The position numbers were made by a program, and so were the translations under genes. 64,000 nt of DNA from NCBI GenBank assembly GCA_016722505.1, contig JADKJH010000002.1:264001-328000 (forward strand), in the 5' to 3' direction. Below, piece by piece: positions 28,753 to 37,184 of the stretch. The stretch comes from Holophagaceae bacterium. GTDB lineage: Bacteria > Acidobacteriota > Holophagae > Holophagales > Holophagaceae. The notes below the pieces were generated by a model that saw nothing but the letters and a program-made list of their open reading frames with translations, was not told the DNA's origin and searched no databases. Every line of letters starts with the position of its first letter. The stretch's first letter is position 1.

Positions 28753-30072
28753 ATGAGTAGAGCGTGTGAAAACCTCGCGGTCCTTGGCCTGCAATGGGGT
28801 GACGAGGGCAAAGGCAAGCTGGTGGACCTGTTGGCCCCAAGGTACCGCCATGTGGTGCGCTTCCAGGGTGGCAACAATGCGGGCCATACGGTTGTAGTGG
28901 CTGGCCAGACCATTGCTCTGCACCAGGTTCCTTCCGGGGCATTGCACCCGGAATGTTTTCTCGTGGTTGGCTCGGGCGTGGTGCTCAATCTGGACGTATT
29001 CCAGCTGGAGCTTTCCCGGCTCCGCGAAAGAGGCATCAGCGTCACTGACCGCCTGCTGATCTCCGACAAAGCGCACATCATCCTGCCCCACCACATCGCC
29101 CTTGATGTCTGGCGCGAAGAACGCGCCACCAAGGTCGGAGCCAAAATCGGCACCACCGGGCGCGGCATCGGCCCCGCCTACGAGATGAAAGCTGCCCGCA
29201 TGGGTGTGCGCATGGGTGATCTCAAACACCCAGAAGTCCTTGCCGATCGCATCCGCCCGGGCTACGACGAAGTGCGCCTTCGCTTGGGTGAAGCCGCTGA
29301 AATGCCCTCCGTGGAGGCCATCGTAGAAAACCTGTTGAAGGCCGCCGAGCCCCTGCTTCACTGCATCGGCAATGCCCAATCGCACTTGCAAAGCGCCTGC
29401 TCCAACAGCGAACAGATTCTTTTCGAGGGCGCCCAGGCCACCATGCTGGATCTGGATCACGGCACCTACCCCTACGTCACCTCCTCCAACTGCAGCCTGG
29501 GTGGATTGTTCACCGGCACCGGGCTTCCACCCAAAGCGCTTCATCACATCCTTGGCGTGGCCAAGGCCTACACCACTCGCGTAGGAGCGGGCCCCATGGT
29601 TTCGGAATTGCTGAACCCGCTTGGAGACCGCCTGCGGGAAGCCGGCCATGAATACGGCACCACCACCGGACGGCCCCGCCGCTGCGGCTGGTTCGACGCC
29701 CCCATCACCGCCCATGCCTGCCGCACCAACGGCGTGGATGGCCTGGCGATCATGAAGCTCGATGTGCTGGATGGGTTCGATGAAGTCGGCATGGTGGTGG
29801 CCTATCGCGACGGTCGCGGGAACCTGACGAATGAGCTTCCCGCCTGCGCTGCCGAATGGGCCGGCCTGCGCCCTGAGATCAAGATGTTCAGCGGCTGGAA
29901 AACTCCAACCCGCGGCATCACGGATCACCGTCTGCTCCCCGCTGAAGCGCGGACCTATCTCGACGCCCTGGTGGACGCCGTGAAGACACCCATCGCCTAC
30001 CTGAGCACCGGTCCCGATCGGACCGAAGGCTGCATCTATCCCGGCTCCTTTCTGGAATCGCTGCTCGGATGA
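28753..30072 (+). CDS. purA: Adenylosuccinate synthetase
   Basis: PurA condenses IMP and aspartate using GTP to form adenylosuccinate, the first committed AMP step. The 439-aa protein shows the GTP-binding LQWGDEGKGKLVDLL at the N-terminus, NAGHTVVVAGQTIALHQVPS, TTGRGIGPAYEMKAAR and the C-terminal base-binding segment YLSTGPDRTEG. I choose the ATG at 28753 (GGAG 5 nt upstream); the frame runs further upstream through a hairpin without family similarity. It is divergent from clpC and followed by two tRNA genes. Confidence 0.96.
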   Translation: MSRACENLAVLGLQWGDEGKGKLVDLLAPRYRHVVRFQGGNNAGHTVVVAGQTIALHQVPSGALHPECFLVVGSGVVLNLDVFQLELSRLRERGISVTDRLLISDKAHIILPHHIALDVWREERATKVGAKIGTTGRGIGPAYEMKAARMGVRMGDLKHPEVLADRIRPGYDEVRLRLGEAAEMPSVEAIVENLLKAAEPLLHCIGNAQSHLQSACSNSEQILFEGAQATMLDLDHGTYPYVTSSNCSLGGLFTGTGLPPKALHHILGVAKAYTTRVGAGPMVSELLNPLGDRLREAGHEYGTTTGRPRRCGWFDAPITAHACRTNGVDGLAIMKLDVLDGFDEVGMVVAYRDGRGNLTNELPACAAEWAGLRPEIKMFSGWKTPTRGITDHRLLPAEARTYLDALVDAVKTPIAYLSTGPDRTEGCIYPGSFLESLLG

Positions 30073-30092
30073 AGCCTCAGGGCATTCCAGCC

Positions 30093-30121
30093 TTGACCGC
30101 GGCACCAACCCTTGGCACACT
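30093..30121 (+). promoter_or_regulatory. Possible promoter of the tRNA pair
   Basis: TTGACC (30093-30098) is a good -35. With a 17-nt spacer the -10 would be CACACT (30116-30121), a poor match. The distance of about 25 nt to the tRNA-Lys start fits a tRNA leader. Confidence 0.35.
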
Positions 30122-30145
30122 TGATTTTTGCTGTTTAGGCAGCAC

Positions 30146-30221
30146 GGGCCCATAGCTCAGGTGGTAGAGCATCTCCCTTTTAAGGAGACTGTCGCTGGTT
30201 CGAGTCCAGCTGGGCTCACCA
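30146..30221 (+). tRNA. tRNA-Lys (anticodon TTT)
   Basis: This 76-nt cloverleaf includes an encoded CCA end. The acceptor stem GGGCCCA pairs with TGGGCTC (one G-T pair). The D-arm has TAGCTCAGGTGGTAGAGC. The anticodon loop is CTTTTAA, giving TTT. The T-arm is CTGGTTCGAGTCCAG. It is followed by tRNA-Glu after 27 bp, probably in one transcript. Confidence 0.96.
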
Positions 30222-30248
30222 CCACCCTTAACCCACACCCATTTCCAT

Positions 30249-30323
30249 GGGGCCATCGTCTAGGGGTTAGGACACCGCCCTTTCACGGCGGCAGCACGGG
30301 TTCAAATCCCGTTGGCCCTACCA
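30249..30323 (+). tRNA. tRNA-Glu (anticodon TTC), integration target
   Basis: This 75-nt tRNA has an encoded CCA. The acceptor GGGGCCA pairs with TGGCCCT, and the anticodon loop CTTTCAC gives TTC. Its 3' 48 nt are repeated exactly at 39756-39803, so it is the attachment site of the integrated element. In the current arrangement the 5' part is chromosomal and the 3' part was supplied by the element, leaving the tRNA intact. Confidence 0.97.
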
Positions 30324-30330
30324 AGCAAGA
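30276..30330 (+). repeat. attL: 55-bp direct repeat in tRNA-Glu
   Basis: This block is identical to 39756-39810 and covers the tRNA from the anticodon stem to the CCA plus seven bases. Beyond it similarity continues through the terminator hairpin with paired differences. Confidence 0.95.
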
Positions 30331-30360
30331 CCCCCGGAAACACGGGGGTCTTCGTGTATT
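30329..30360 (+). terminator. Terminator after tRNA-Glu (left copy)
   Basis: An 8-bp perfect stem GACCCCCG/CGGGGGTC with loop GAAACA is followed by TTCGTGTATTT. The right copy at 39809 has the same loop. Confidence 0.75.
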
Positions 30361-30392
30361 TAGGGGCATCTGGAAACCCCTGATTTTCGGCT

Positions 30393-30414
30393 CACGGGAC
30401 AATGGCGGGACAAA
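30393..30414 (+). repeat. Candidate integrase arm site, left
   Basis: This 22-bp sequence contains two CGGGACAA units spaced 11 bp apart. It matches 39630-39651 at 21 of 22 positions in the same orientation. Each copy lies inside one end of the element, as expected of arm-type integrase binding sites. Confidence 0.6.
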
Positions 30415-30429
30415 GGTGGGTTTGAGAAT

Positions 30430-30706
30430 CCGAAACTGAAGGGCGCGATGGCGAACTCTTTTTGAACCGATGAACCAGATCTTGGATGCAGTTGACGGTC
30501 TTCATTAATCTGGCAGTGGAAGGGGCCTCCAGGATCAAGCGGACCCCATCGGGATGGCCATCGGGTTAGTTGCCCATCAGGTGCCCCAGGGGGTGGGGAG
30601 GGTATCTTTCCGATTCCTCAATGGGGGGATCAAGCAGAGTGAGAACACCTCACCCCCATATCGAAGGGGGTTGATATCGGGAGGACACTAGATCAGAGGT
30701 GGCCTT
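30430..30706 (+). other. Leader region of the first cargo gene
   Basis: This 277-bp stretch has no gene. The part from about 30588 to 30695 resembles 31421-31525 upstream of the next cargo gene: a shared GAGGGTATCTTTC, then a G-run followed by an AAGCAG stretch in each, and another GGGGG tract. It probably holds the promoter and a structured leader. Confidence 0.45.
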
Positions 30707-31393
30707 ATGAAAATTCCTACGCCCAAAGGAGTGGTCATTTTTTGCATGATCCTTGGGCTCATGCACTGCGCCAAGACTAGGGCAGAAGTGATAGCCCAAG
30801 CCGCCGAGGCTGGGGATCCACAGGCGATATATCTCGTAGGCATCGATTCGTGGTCCCGGGGAGACAAGACTGAAGCCGTTCGTTCCTTTAAGGAAGCTGC
30901 CGACTTGGGAGATGAGAGCGCAAAGGGAATGCTCCGTAACCTCTCGGAATCAGGCCAACTCACCCCAACTGGTCAGATTCGGTCTCCAGACATAAGCCTC
31001 CATACACCGAGTACCCCATCTCGTATGGCTCCCAACAATGTCGAAAGCTCAAGAAACATGGCATGGTCAGCCCATCCAGCCACTCCCGCCCGTAGGGCTA
31101 CCGGTGAAGCTGATCGCTCAAAGGACAGATCGACACCGCGCCGTCTAGCCGCTCCCTTTCTTGGGGATTCAGACGATGTGATCGAAACAACCATTAAGGG
31201 GGAATTTAACGGCTGGGATGGGGAGACCGTCTTCCTTCTGTCAAATGGACAAATCTGGCAGCAGGACGAATACGACTACGAATATACCTACGATTACATG
31301 CCTGATGTCCTGATCTATCGGAGTAAAGACGGCTCATGGAAGATGCAGGTGAAGGGCATAGATCACTCAATCGAAGTGCGTCGACTCAAATAG
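30707..31393 (+). CDS. Exported protein with Sel1-like helices, unknown function
   Basis: This 228-aa protein in the island starts with a signal-type hydrophobic segment (VVIFCMILGLMHCAKTRA; possible lipoprotein, though LMHC is a poor lipobox). Residues 25-80 form two Sel1/TPR-like helix pairs (AAEAGDPQAIYLVGID, FKEAADLGDESAKGML). A Ser/Thr/Pro-rich linker follows. The C-terminal 65 residues form a small beta-rich domain with GEFNGWDGETVFLLSNGQIW, a Tyr/Asp-rich strand and a closing VRRLK. That tail looks like a recurring bacterial domain, but I cannot name it. It is probably cargo rather than a mobility gene. Confidence 0.6.
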   Translation: MKIPTPKGVVIFCMILGLMHCAKTRAEVIAQAAEAGDPQAIYLVGIDSWSRGDKTEAVRSFKEAADLGDESAKGMLRNLSESGQLTPTGQIRSPDISLHTPSTPSRMAPNNVESSRNMAWSAHPATPARRATGEADRSKDRSTPRRLAAPFLGDSDDVIETTIKGEFNGWDGETVFLLSNGQIWQQDEYDYEYTYDYMPDVLIYRSKDGSWKMQVKGIDHSIEVRRLK

Positions 31394-31753
31394 TTAAATT
31401 GATGGGAAACAGACAGGTCCCGGGGGTAGAGAGGGTATCTTTCGGGAGTCCAGACGGGGGATAAAGCAGACTAGATAAAGCCCAGCACCATCTCCGAGGG
31501 GCAAGACATCCGGGGGGAGTACCTTTCACACGACAAGGGGGAGGGGTGGAACGGGATTCTATATATCCATGCGCCTGTAAGTGAGTCGCTGTGACATTTT
31601 TGCCGAAAATATGTTTTTGGTTGGACTGCCGGAAAGTACCACTACAATCTGAGTCCGTATCCTCATCACGGAGTTGACAGTTCGGGTTGAGTCACTTCAC
31701 CAAAAAACCTCGCCCCTGAGACATGGGGACAAAATTACGCTCGGAGGCCAAAT
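31394..31753 (+). other. 360-bp leader region of the protease-TPR gene
   Basis: No gene is visible. 31421-31525 is a degenerate copy of the leader at 30588-30695, starting with GAGGGTATCTTTC at 31431-31443. The remainder turns AT-rich toward 31620 and ends with a good ribosome site (CGGAGG) before the ATG at 31754. A dedicated promoter is likely. Confidence 0.45.
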
Positions 31754-33181
31754 ATGAATCCTCCATCTCTTCTGCGGCTTTGTGGCACAGCAGCGCTGCT
31801 ATGCGTTCCATTGATCGCACAAACCAATGATCGCAAGACATTGCCAACGGAACGAAAACAGTTCTCTTCAGAGCGTGTGTATCATCTTGCTTCCAAATCA
31901 ATCGTTGTAGTGAATGCAATGAATACGAGCACAAAAGATTCAAAGTTGGGCACAGGAGTGGTAATCAAAAAGAACGTAATTGTATCTAATAAACACATAA
32001 TTGAGAATTGCGATTTAATATGGATATCCGTCGGAAATAAACAGTGGAATATTGATATTAATGATATTTTAATTGATCCAGAAAGGGATTTGGCTCTTCT
32101 TACCGTCGAAGACCTCGATCTACCATCAATAAAATTAAATCAAGATTTGCCGGTAATTGGGCAAAAAATATATGCAATTGGAAATCCAAAAGGACTTGAA
32201 ACAACAATCAGCGATGGAATAGTAAGTGGATTGAGAGGTGGAAAGAATAAAGATTTAATTCAAATTACTTCTCCAATTTCGCCAGGGTCTAGTGGTGGTG
32301 GTTTATTTGATGAACAAGCAAGGCTAATTGGTATTACAACCTTTTACTTACAAGAAGGACAAAATTTAAACTTTTCCTTGCCTACGAAATGGGTAAAAGA
32401 TATTGATAAACGAGCAATTAAATTTGAACCAAATATAAAAATAGTTGTCAATAAAATACAACCAGCAACTGAAAAAGATACTCCAGCTAAAATTGAGAAA
32501 ACAAATCGATTCGTAGAATATTCTAATAATTTGCTTCGTGTAGGTAATTATGCTGAATTGGTAAAACTGACTGATGAATGGATTAAGTTTGATTCCAAGA
32601 ATTCAATTGCACATCAACGTGCTGGACAAGCTCGGTATTTTTTAAAACAATTGCATATTGCTTTGGAAGAATTGAATATTGCAAGAAAATTGGACCCCAA
32701 GAATGCTGAAATTGTAGGTCAGTGCGGTATTATTTATGATGAACTTGGTGATAGTGAATCTGCAATGGATGCATTTAAAGATGCGCTTGCACTTGATCGT
32801 ACAAGTAGTATAGGGAAAAGTGGACTCGCAGGCATTTATATTCGAAAGGGTATAAAAGAATTCTCAATGGGAAATTCAGTCACTGCACTTGAATATTATC
32901 AAAATGCACTCCGTATTTCTGAAAATGAACCTAACGCATGGTTTCAAATTGGATTTATCAATTTCAATCTTCGTAAATTCGATGTGGCTTTGTCTGCATA
33001 TGAAAATTGTGTGCGTCTTCAACCTAAAAATATTGATGCAATTTTTAATATAGGATTAATTCATTGCAATTTGAAAAACCAAGAAAAAGCATGGAAATCT
33101 TATCAAGAATTGAGCGAACTTGATAAGGCCAACGCGGATAAATTATTTGCAATCTATCAGAATGTCCAGTGGCCCAAATGA
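31754..33181 (+). CDS. Exported trypsin-like serine protease with TPR repeats
   Basis: The 475-aa precursor has a signal peptide (LRLCGTAALLCVPLIAQ). A trypsin/HtrA-like domain follows (about 45-235) with the triad His81 (VSNKHIIEN), Asp112 (DPERDLALL) and Ser180 (SPGSSGGGLFD). The C-terminal half (250-470) is a run of TPRs such as AKCN-type AYENCVRLQPKNIDAIFNIG. There is no PDZ domain, unlike DegP. From about 31900 the gene is strikingly AT-rich and uses A/T-ending codons, unlike everything around it, indicating recent foreign origin. It is probably periplasmic or surface-acting cargo; the substrate is unknown. Confidence 0.82.
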   Translation: MNPPSLLRLCGTAALLCVPLIAQTNDRKTLPTERKQFSSERVYHLASKSIVVVNAMNTSTKDSKLGTGVVIKKNVIVSNKHIIENCDLIWISVGNKQWNIDINDILIDPERDLALLTVEDLDLPSIKLNQDLPVIGQKIYAIGNPKGLETTISDGIVSGLRGGKNKDLIQITSPISPGSSGGGLFDEQARLIGITTFYLQEGQNLNFSLPTKWVKDIDKRAIKFEPNIKIVVNKIQPATEKDTPAKIEKTNRFVEYSNNLLRVGNYAELVKLTDEWIKFDSKNSIAHQRAGQARYFLKQLHIALEELNIARKLDPKNAEIVGQCGIIYDELGDSESAMDAFKDALALDRTSSIGKSGLAGIYIRKGIKEFSMGNSVTALEYYQNALRISENEPNAWFQIGFINFNLRKFDVALSAYENCVRLQPKNIDAIFNIGLIHCNLKNQEKAWKSYQELSELDKANADKLFAIYQNVQWPK

Positions 33182-33279
33182 TAATTAATTCATGGGACTG
33201 ATACCGGGCACCATAGCTTAAACCAGCACGAGGTACCTGGCAGGGGGGCGCTCTCTTGTCCCTTCGGTGGGCTTGGTAA

Positions 33280-33765
33280 CTAACCACGGAATCGCCTGAA
33301 TGCAGAGACGAATGCCCTCGCTTGTCGTCTGCGTTCCTTTTCTGCTGGCCAAGTCTGGGAAAGGTATTGAAGCCGATGGCAACCACGGCACTGAATCGGG
33401 AACCCTTGGCCCTCCCAAAAGGCACCGTTCCCAAGCGAGTAGAGCTTCCTGAACCACTTCCCACATTTCGGGCAAATGATGAACCAATGGACCCTGTGAA
33501 AGACCAGGGTGAATTCGTGGTGTTCCTCCAGCGTTGACCCGCCAAAAGGACCTTTGATAAACAAACGGCCCCTATCCATCCAGAACCCCACACGCCACTC
33601 TGTGCCTTTGGTCTTATTCCCAAACGTCATCCACCCTTCAACCTTGGGATGATCCCGAAGGTTTTTCTCTGGCTTGAGGACCCCTATATCAAGGCAAACA
33701 CACCGCTCAATCAAAGTCTTGGCTGCATGGCCCTCCCATTGTTTCCCGATATCGCCTCTGCCCAT
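33280..33765 (-). CDS. Zinc-ribbon protein of mobile-element type
   Basis: This 161-aa protein carries two CxxC pairs, IICPKCGKWFRKLY and IQCRGCHRLQYLSQ, separated by about 20 residues, forming a zinc ribbon. The C-terminus is rich in Arg/Lys helices. Proteins with this paired motif are common in phages and plasmids, but no function is assigned. The start at 33765 has GGGAC upstream; an earlier GTG at 33798 is also possible. It is the last gene of the minus-strand replication cluster, separated by 48 bp. Confidence 0.6.
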   Translation of the reverse strand: MGRGDIGKQWEGHAAKTLIERCVCLDIGVLKPEKNLRDHPKVEGWMTFGNKTKGTEWRVGFWMDRGRLFIKGPFGGSTLEEHHEFTLVFHRVHWFIICPKCGKWFRKLYSLGNGAFWEGQGFPIQCRGCHRLQYLSQTWPAEKERRRQARAFVSAFRRFRG

Positions 33766-33813
33766 GAAAGTCCCTTTTCGATGACTGGGATACACCACCG
33801 CGCCCTTGTCGGC

Positions 33814-34248
33814 TCAATTTGATGAAGCCGGGTCTGCCCAGGCGGCTTCCTGAACCGTGCCTCTAGTGGCTTCCTTGAGGTCTGCCACGGCCCGGAGATC
33901 TTCAGGCGTCCATGGAAGGCCGATCATGCGGGACTGCTCTTCAGGTGTGAACCTAAGCCAGTATTCAAGGCCTTCGCGGTAACGTCTCAGTTGTTGAAGG
34001 TCTGGATCGTAAGGTGCGATCACGGCCCGCTGGTGCGGGGTGAATGCCAGCCAAGCTAATAGCTCAGGCTTCAACGCTTCAAGCACGCGCCTATCCCCCG
34101 CACAAAGCCCTGTGACAGGCTCAACATGGAGCGTTTCACTGTTCGCCCATACATGATGGCCCGCGTCTTCAAGAATCCGCAGAAGTGCTAAAGCTCCCCT
34201 TGCTCGGGCTCCCCAAGAGGAGAAAGCGGGCGCCGTCATATCTCCCAC
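33814..34248 (-). CDS. Small island protein with TubC_N-like segment
   Basis: This 144-aa protein starts 13 bases inside the end of the upstream primase-helicase gene, so it is translationally coupled. Residues 15-65 (ALALLRILEDAGHHVWANSE, and later LEALKPELLAWLAF) resemble a small docking fold often seen in plasmid and phage proteins. The rest (RFTPEEQSRMIGLPWTPEDL) is helical. I know no defined function. Position suggests an accessory role in element replication. Confidence 0.6.
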   Translation of the reverse strand: MGDMTAPAFSSWGARARGALALLRILEDAGHHVWANSETLHVEPVTGLCAGDRRVLEALKPELLAWLAFTPHQRAVIAPYDPDLQQLRRYREGLEYWLRFTPEEQSRMIGLPWTPEDLRAVADLKEATRGTVQEAAWADPASSN

Positions 34249-36197
34249 CGTTCCTCCGGGCTTTGTTCCATCCGTTCCACCCGCCTATAGGGGACTGGCA
34301 TGGATGGAACAACTTCTCGAACGTCTTGTTCCGTTTGTTCCGGTTCACTTGTTCCGGCGGAACAATGGCTTGGGCATTGCGTTTCAGGCTCATGGATAAA
34401 GGTTTCATTGTTCCGGGCGGAACAAAAGCCAAGTGTTCCAGCACGGGCAAGGCCAGCGGGAGTCAGCTTCGGGTCTGAAAGGAAACCCATCCCACGAAGC
34501 TCTGACAATTTCTTCCGCCACTGCCCTTCTGGACTCTTGGAAGTAGGCCACAATTCCATAGCTTTTTCGGCTTGGTCTAGGCCGTTCAACCCTCCGGCTT
34601 CCGCAATTGCCAGCAGTACCTTATCGGCAAGGATCAGCTTTTTCATGCTGGCTTCACTGCGGAGGGCGGCAAGAATCCGCTCCGAATCATCGTGAGGGCA
34701 GAGAAAGCCTGCGCCTACCTCCCCACTTGTGCGGCGCTCCAACAAGACGGTGGACCCATGTTCCACATGACTCATCTTCCCGAGATGCAGCGCAACATAT
34801 CCTCCGCGCTGGGCTTTTTCTAGATCCAGTCCCACTCTCTCGGCTTCTTCGGCTTTCAAGGCGGCCATGGTGATGCCGAAGCGAATCGTTCCCTCGATTG
34901 CACTCGATCCACGCATATTTTCGAGGTCCAGGCGATGCCATAAAGGATGATCAGAGGAAACGTCATTCCCCTTCCGTACATGGTGGATCGCCATGACCGT
35001 GGCACCTGTGAGTTGGACAAGTTTGGATTGAGCCTCAAGGAATGGGCGGGTTCCTTCCGATGAGTTTTCGTCTCCATGGGAGAGCCGGGACAAGGTATCC
35101 AGGATGATGAGCCCGCATCCGCCGGGGATGGCGTTGGCAATGTCTCGGATAGCGTCGGCTTGTAGTTCAAGGCGGAAAACTGCTCCCGAATCAAAGTTCG
35201 GGAACAAAGGGATAAATCGATTCGGCAATCGGTTTTCGTAGGCAGGGCTCCAGAGTGAATCGTCCCTGAATAAGTCCAAAGCCCTGCGATAGCGGCGGTG
35301 GAATTCTGGTTCATCATCTTCCATGCCCACATAGACCACGCCAGGCGAGGCGTCATGGCTTACGGAACGGCCTAGCACCCCAAGACCAGAGGACAAGCCC
35401 ATCCCAATGAGCAAGGCCGTCATGCTCTTTCCTGCCCCGGCGCGGGCAACGAAGACACCTGGAACCCCAGCGGGAATCAGGCCCTCAACTATCCAGCGAA
35501 CGGGAGGGGGTTCCTCTCGGAGATACCGCGCTGTATCACCGATGATCCATGCGGGGCGGGACGATTCCACTATGCGTTCAGCAGGAACAGGCTTTGCCTC
35601 CTGAATAAGCTGGGGGAGTGTGTCCAGAGTCCAGCACTCAGGCAACTCGTCTGCAACATCCCAACCTTGGGGCAACCCTTCAGACAAGGTGACGCATCGA
35701 ATCTCTTTCGCTATGCCTTGCAGGGCCTCGGCTACTTCACTGGCATAGCGCGAGCCTGGTTCGTCTGCATCAGGCCAGATCACTATTTGGCGGTCTTCTA
35801 GGGGCCTCCAATCGGTATGCTTCGCGCTTGTGGCTGAACCACTTGTCATGCACACGAATTCCTTAAAATGCTTGGCGGCTGCATCGGTGGCTTTCTCACC
35901 CTCACAGATCAGCACGGGGGCATCAGGGCGGGCCGCAAGCAGATCCAGGCCGTACAGCGGGCGTGGGGCTGGAAGGTCTTTTTGCTTCCATATGAGTTTT
36001 CCATCGTCTAACTTCCAAAGCGTGAAAGGCAAAATAACCTTTCCGCGATCAGGATCAGGGAATCGCATCACGATTTTGAGAACAGAACCCCAAGCGTCCT
36101 TGTAGGTCCACCACCCCTCCCGCTTGCCATGGCGGAAGTGCTCTTTCGGAGGCTGCGGTGCATCTTTGGGCACAGGGCAAACGAGGGTTTCACCCAT
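34236..36197 (-). CDS. TOPRIM/RecA-like replication protein (primase-helicase)
   Basis: This 653-aa protein combines a TOPRIM-type region (VLICEGEKATDAAAKHF near residue 97; IVIWPDADEPGSRYASEV near 138) with a RepA/DnaB-like ATPase. Walker A is VARAGAGKSMTALLIGM (about 249) and Walker B GLIILDTLSRLSHGDE (about 365), followed by VMAIHHVRKG, a hexameric helicase-type motif. The C-terminal 170 residues look like a winged-helix DNA-binding region. Such proteins replicate phage satellites and plasmids. Its start overlaps the upstream small gene by eight bases. Confidence 0.85.
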   Translation of the reverse strand: MGETLVCPVPKDAPQPPKEHFRHGKREGWWTYKDAWGSVLKIVMRFPDPDRGKVILPFTLWKLDDGKLIWKQKDLPAPRPLYGLDLLAARPDAPVLICEGEKATDAAAKHFKEFVCMTSGSATSAKHTDWRPLEDRQIVIWPDADEPGSRYASEVAEALQGIAKEIRCVTLSEGLPQGWDVADELPECWTLDTLPQLIQEAKPVPAERIVESSRPAWIIGDTARYLREEPPPVRWIVEGLIPAGVPGVFVARAGAGKSMTALLIGMGLSSGLGVLGRSVSHDASPGVVYVGMEDDEPEFHRRYRRALDLFRDDSLWSPAYENRLPNRFIPLFPNFDSGAVFRLELQADAIRDIANAIPGGCGLIILDTLSRLSHGDENSSEGTRPFLEAQSKLVQLTGATVMAIHHVRKGNDVSSDHPLWHRLDLENMRGSSAIEGTIRFGITMAALKAEEAERVGLDLEKAQRGGYVALHLGKMSHVEHGSTVLLERRTSGEVGAGFLCPHDDSERILAALRSEASMKKLILADKVLLAIAEAGGLNGLDQAEKAMELWPTSKSPEGQWRKKLSELRGMGFLSDPKLTPAGLARAGTLGFCSARNNETFIHEPETQCPSHCSAGTSEPEQTEQDVREVVPSMPVPYRRVERMEQSPEERWEI

Positions 36198-36492
36198 GGC
36201 TGACCCTCATCATCTGAGCCAGTTCCCGAGCCGCTTCTCCCTGTCCGATCCCTTGGAGATAGGCCCGCAAGGAAACTAGATCCCCGCCGACTTGGCCACT
36301 TGAAAAATCTGCCCAGCGGCCCGTTCTGGTGTTGACTGAGAATGAGCCAACAGAACGATCTTCGCGGCGTGGATTTCGTGCCTGAAATTCGATCCCGCTC
36401 ATGCGGCCATCAGGTAGCCACTCGAAGAGGATCCAAGGGCAACGAGCGAGGGCGGCGGCGTTGACGCTGGCGAAGTCAATCGGTGTCCGCAT
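36190..36492 (-). CDS. Small primase-associated protein
   Basis: This 100-aa protein contains ARCPWILFEWLPDGRMSG and GSFSVNTRTGRWADFSSGQV followed by GGDLVSLRAYLQG. In other elements this pattern forms the N-terminal part of primase proteins fused to a TOPRIM/ATPase. Here it is a separate gene just before the primase-helicase, so the primase may be split in two polypeptides. I choose the ATG at 36492, which overlaps the preceding gene's stop. The CHC2-type zinc cysteines are absent. Confidence 0.6.
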   Translation of the reverse strand: MRTPIDFASVNAAALARCPWILFEWLPDGRMSGIEFQARNPRREDRSVGSFSVNTRTGRWADFSSGQVGGDLVSLRAYLQGIGQGEAARELAQMMRVSHG

Positions 36493-36685
36493 TGGCGACC
36501 CCCATAAAGTGCTCGGCCAGCTCATGACCTGCATCCAGCAAACGGTGCGCTTCTAGCTCTGTCATAGGCCTGGAAAACCGCCGTCGCCCTAGTTGTTGTT
36601 CCAGGCGAGGGGCTCCCTCACGAAAAACCACACGGGCCGTTCCACCACTAGGCAATGGCAGTTTGAGAATCTGCCGTGGCCTCAT
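36476..36685 (-). CDS. Small island protein of unknown function
   Basis: This 69-aa protein starts in an ATGA overlap with the HTH gene stop and ends inside the next gene. The sequence begins RPRQILKLPLPSGGTARVVF (a beta-type start) and then has a helical stretch ELEAHRLLDAGHELAEHFMG. No family is recognised. Coupling suggests a role with the replication or excision proteins. Confidence 0.5.
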   Translation of the reverse strand: MRPRQILKLPLPSGGTARVVFREGAPRLEQQLGRRRFSRPMTELEAHRLLDAGHELAEHFMGVANADTD

Positions 36686-36891
36686 CGGGCACCCTGACGC
36701 TGGGCCAATTCGCAATCTCTGGCGAATTCTTCGAGATCTGAAATCCTTATCAGGCGTCTGGATCCAATCGTGAAACTTCGGAGATCTCCGGATTGAAGCA
36801 ATTCAAAGAGCAAGGTGCGCCCAATCCCTAGTGCCTTGGCAGCTTCAACTGGCCCTAGTGCCAATTTGAATTTCCCATCTTGTTCGTTCAT
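36682..36891 (-). CDS. HTH DNA-binding protein (excisionase-like)
   Basis: This 69-aa protein has a MerR/Xis-type winged helix: GPVEAAKALGIGRTLLFELL, then SGDLRSFTIGSRRLIRISDL. The GxRRLI strand and the position as first gene of the replication operon fit an excisionase or regulator. The start at 36891 has GAGGAAAG 4 nt upstream; the open frame extends to 36960 without similarity. It may direct excision and repress its own promoter in the 293-bp gap upstream. Confidence 0.75.
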   Translation of the reverse strand: MNEQDGKFKLALGPVEAAKALGIGRTLLFELLQSGDLRSFTIGSRRLIRISDLEEFARDCELAQRQGAR

Positions 36892-37184
36892 GGCTTTCCT
36901 CGCTCCGGCACGCTCGTGACGGTTCAAGGGAAGTCTGGGTTCAAGCCAGTGATGAAACAAGTGTAAATCTAATTATTTCTTTATATAGGTCGTGCTATTT
37001 GATCAATTTTCCCACTATTAACCCACGTTGAGACCTCGCCTAAGCATGTGGAATTGGGCGCAAACCTCCGTCAATACTCATTCCCTTCATTTCCGAAATG
37101 GGTCGACCTATCTCACCTGGGTTTCTTCAACATACTTTCCGAAGCAAGACGCTTGGTTGGTAACCGCTCCGATTTCATTACCGT

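Noticed and set aside
28723..30153. 476-codon minus-strand frame opposite purA
   Set aside because: Antisense of purA and of the tRNA-Lys start; no support.
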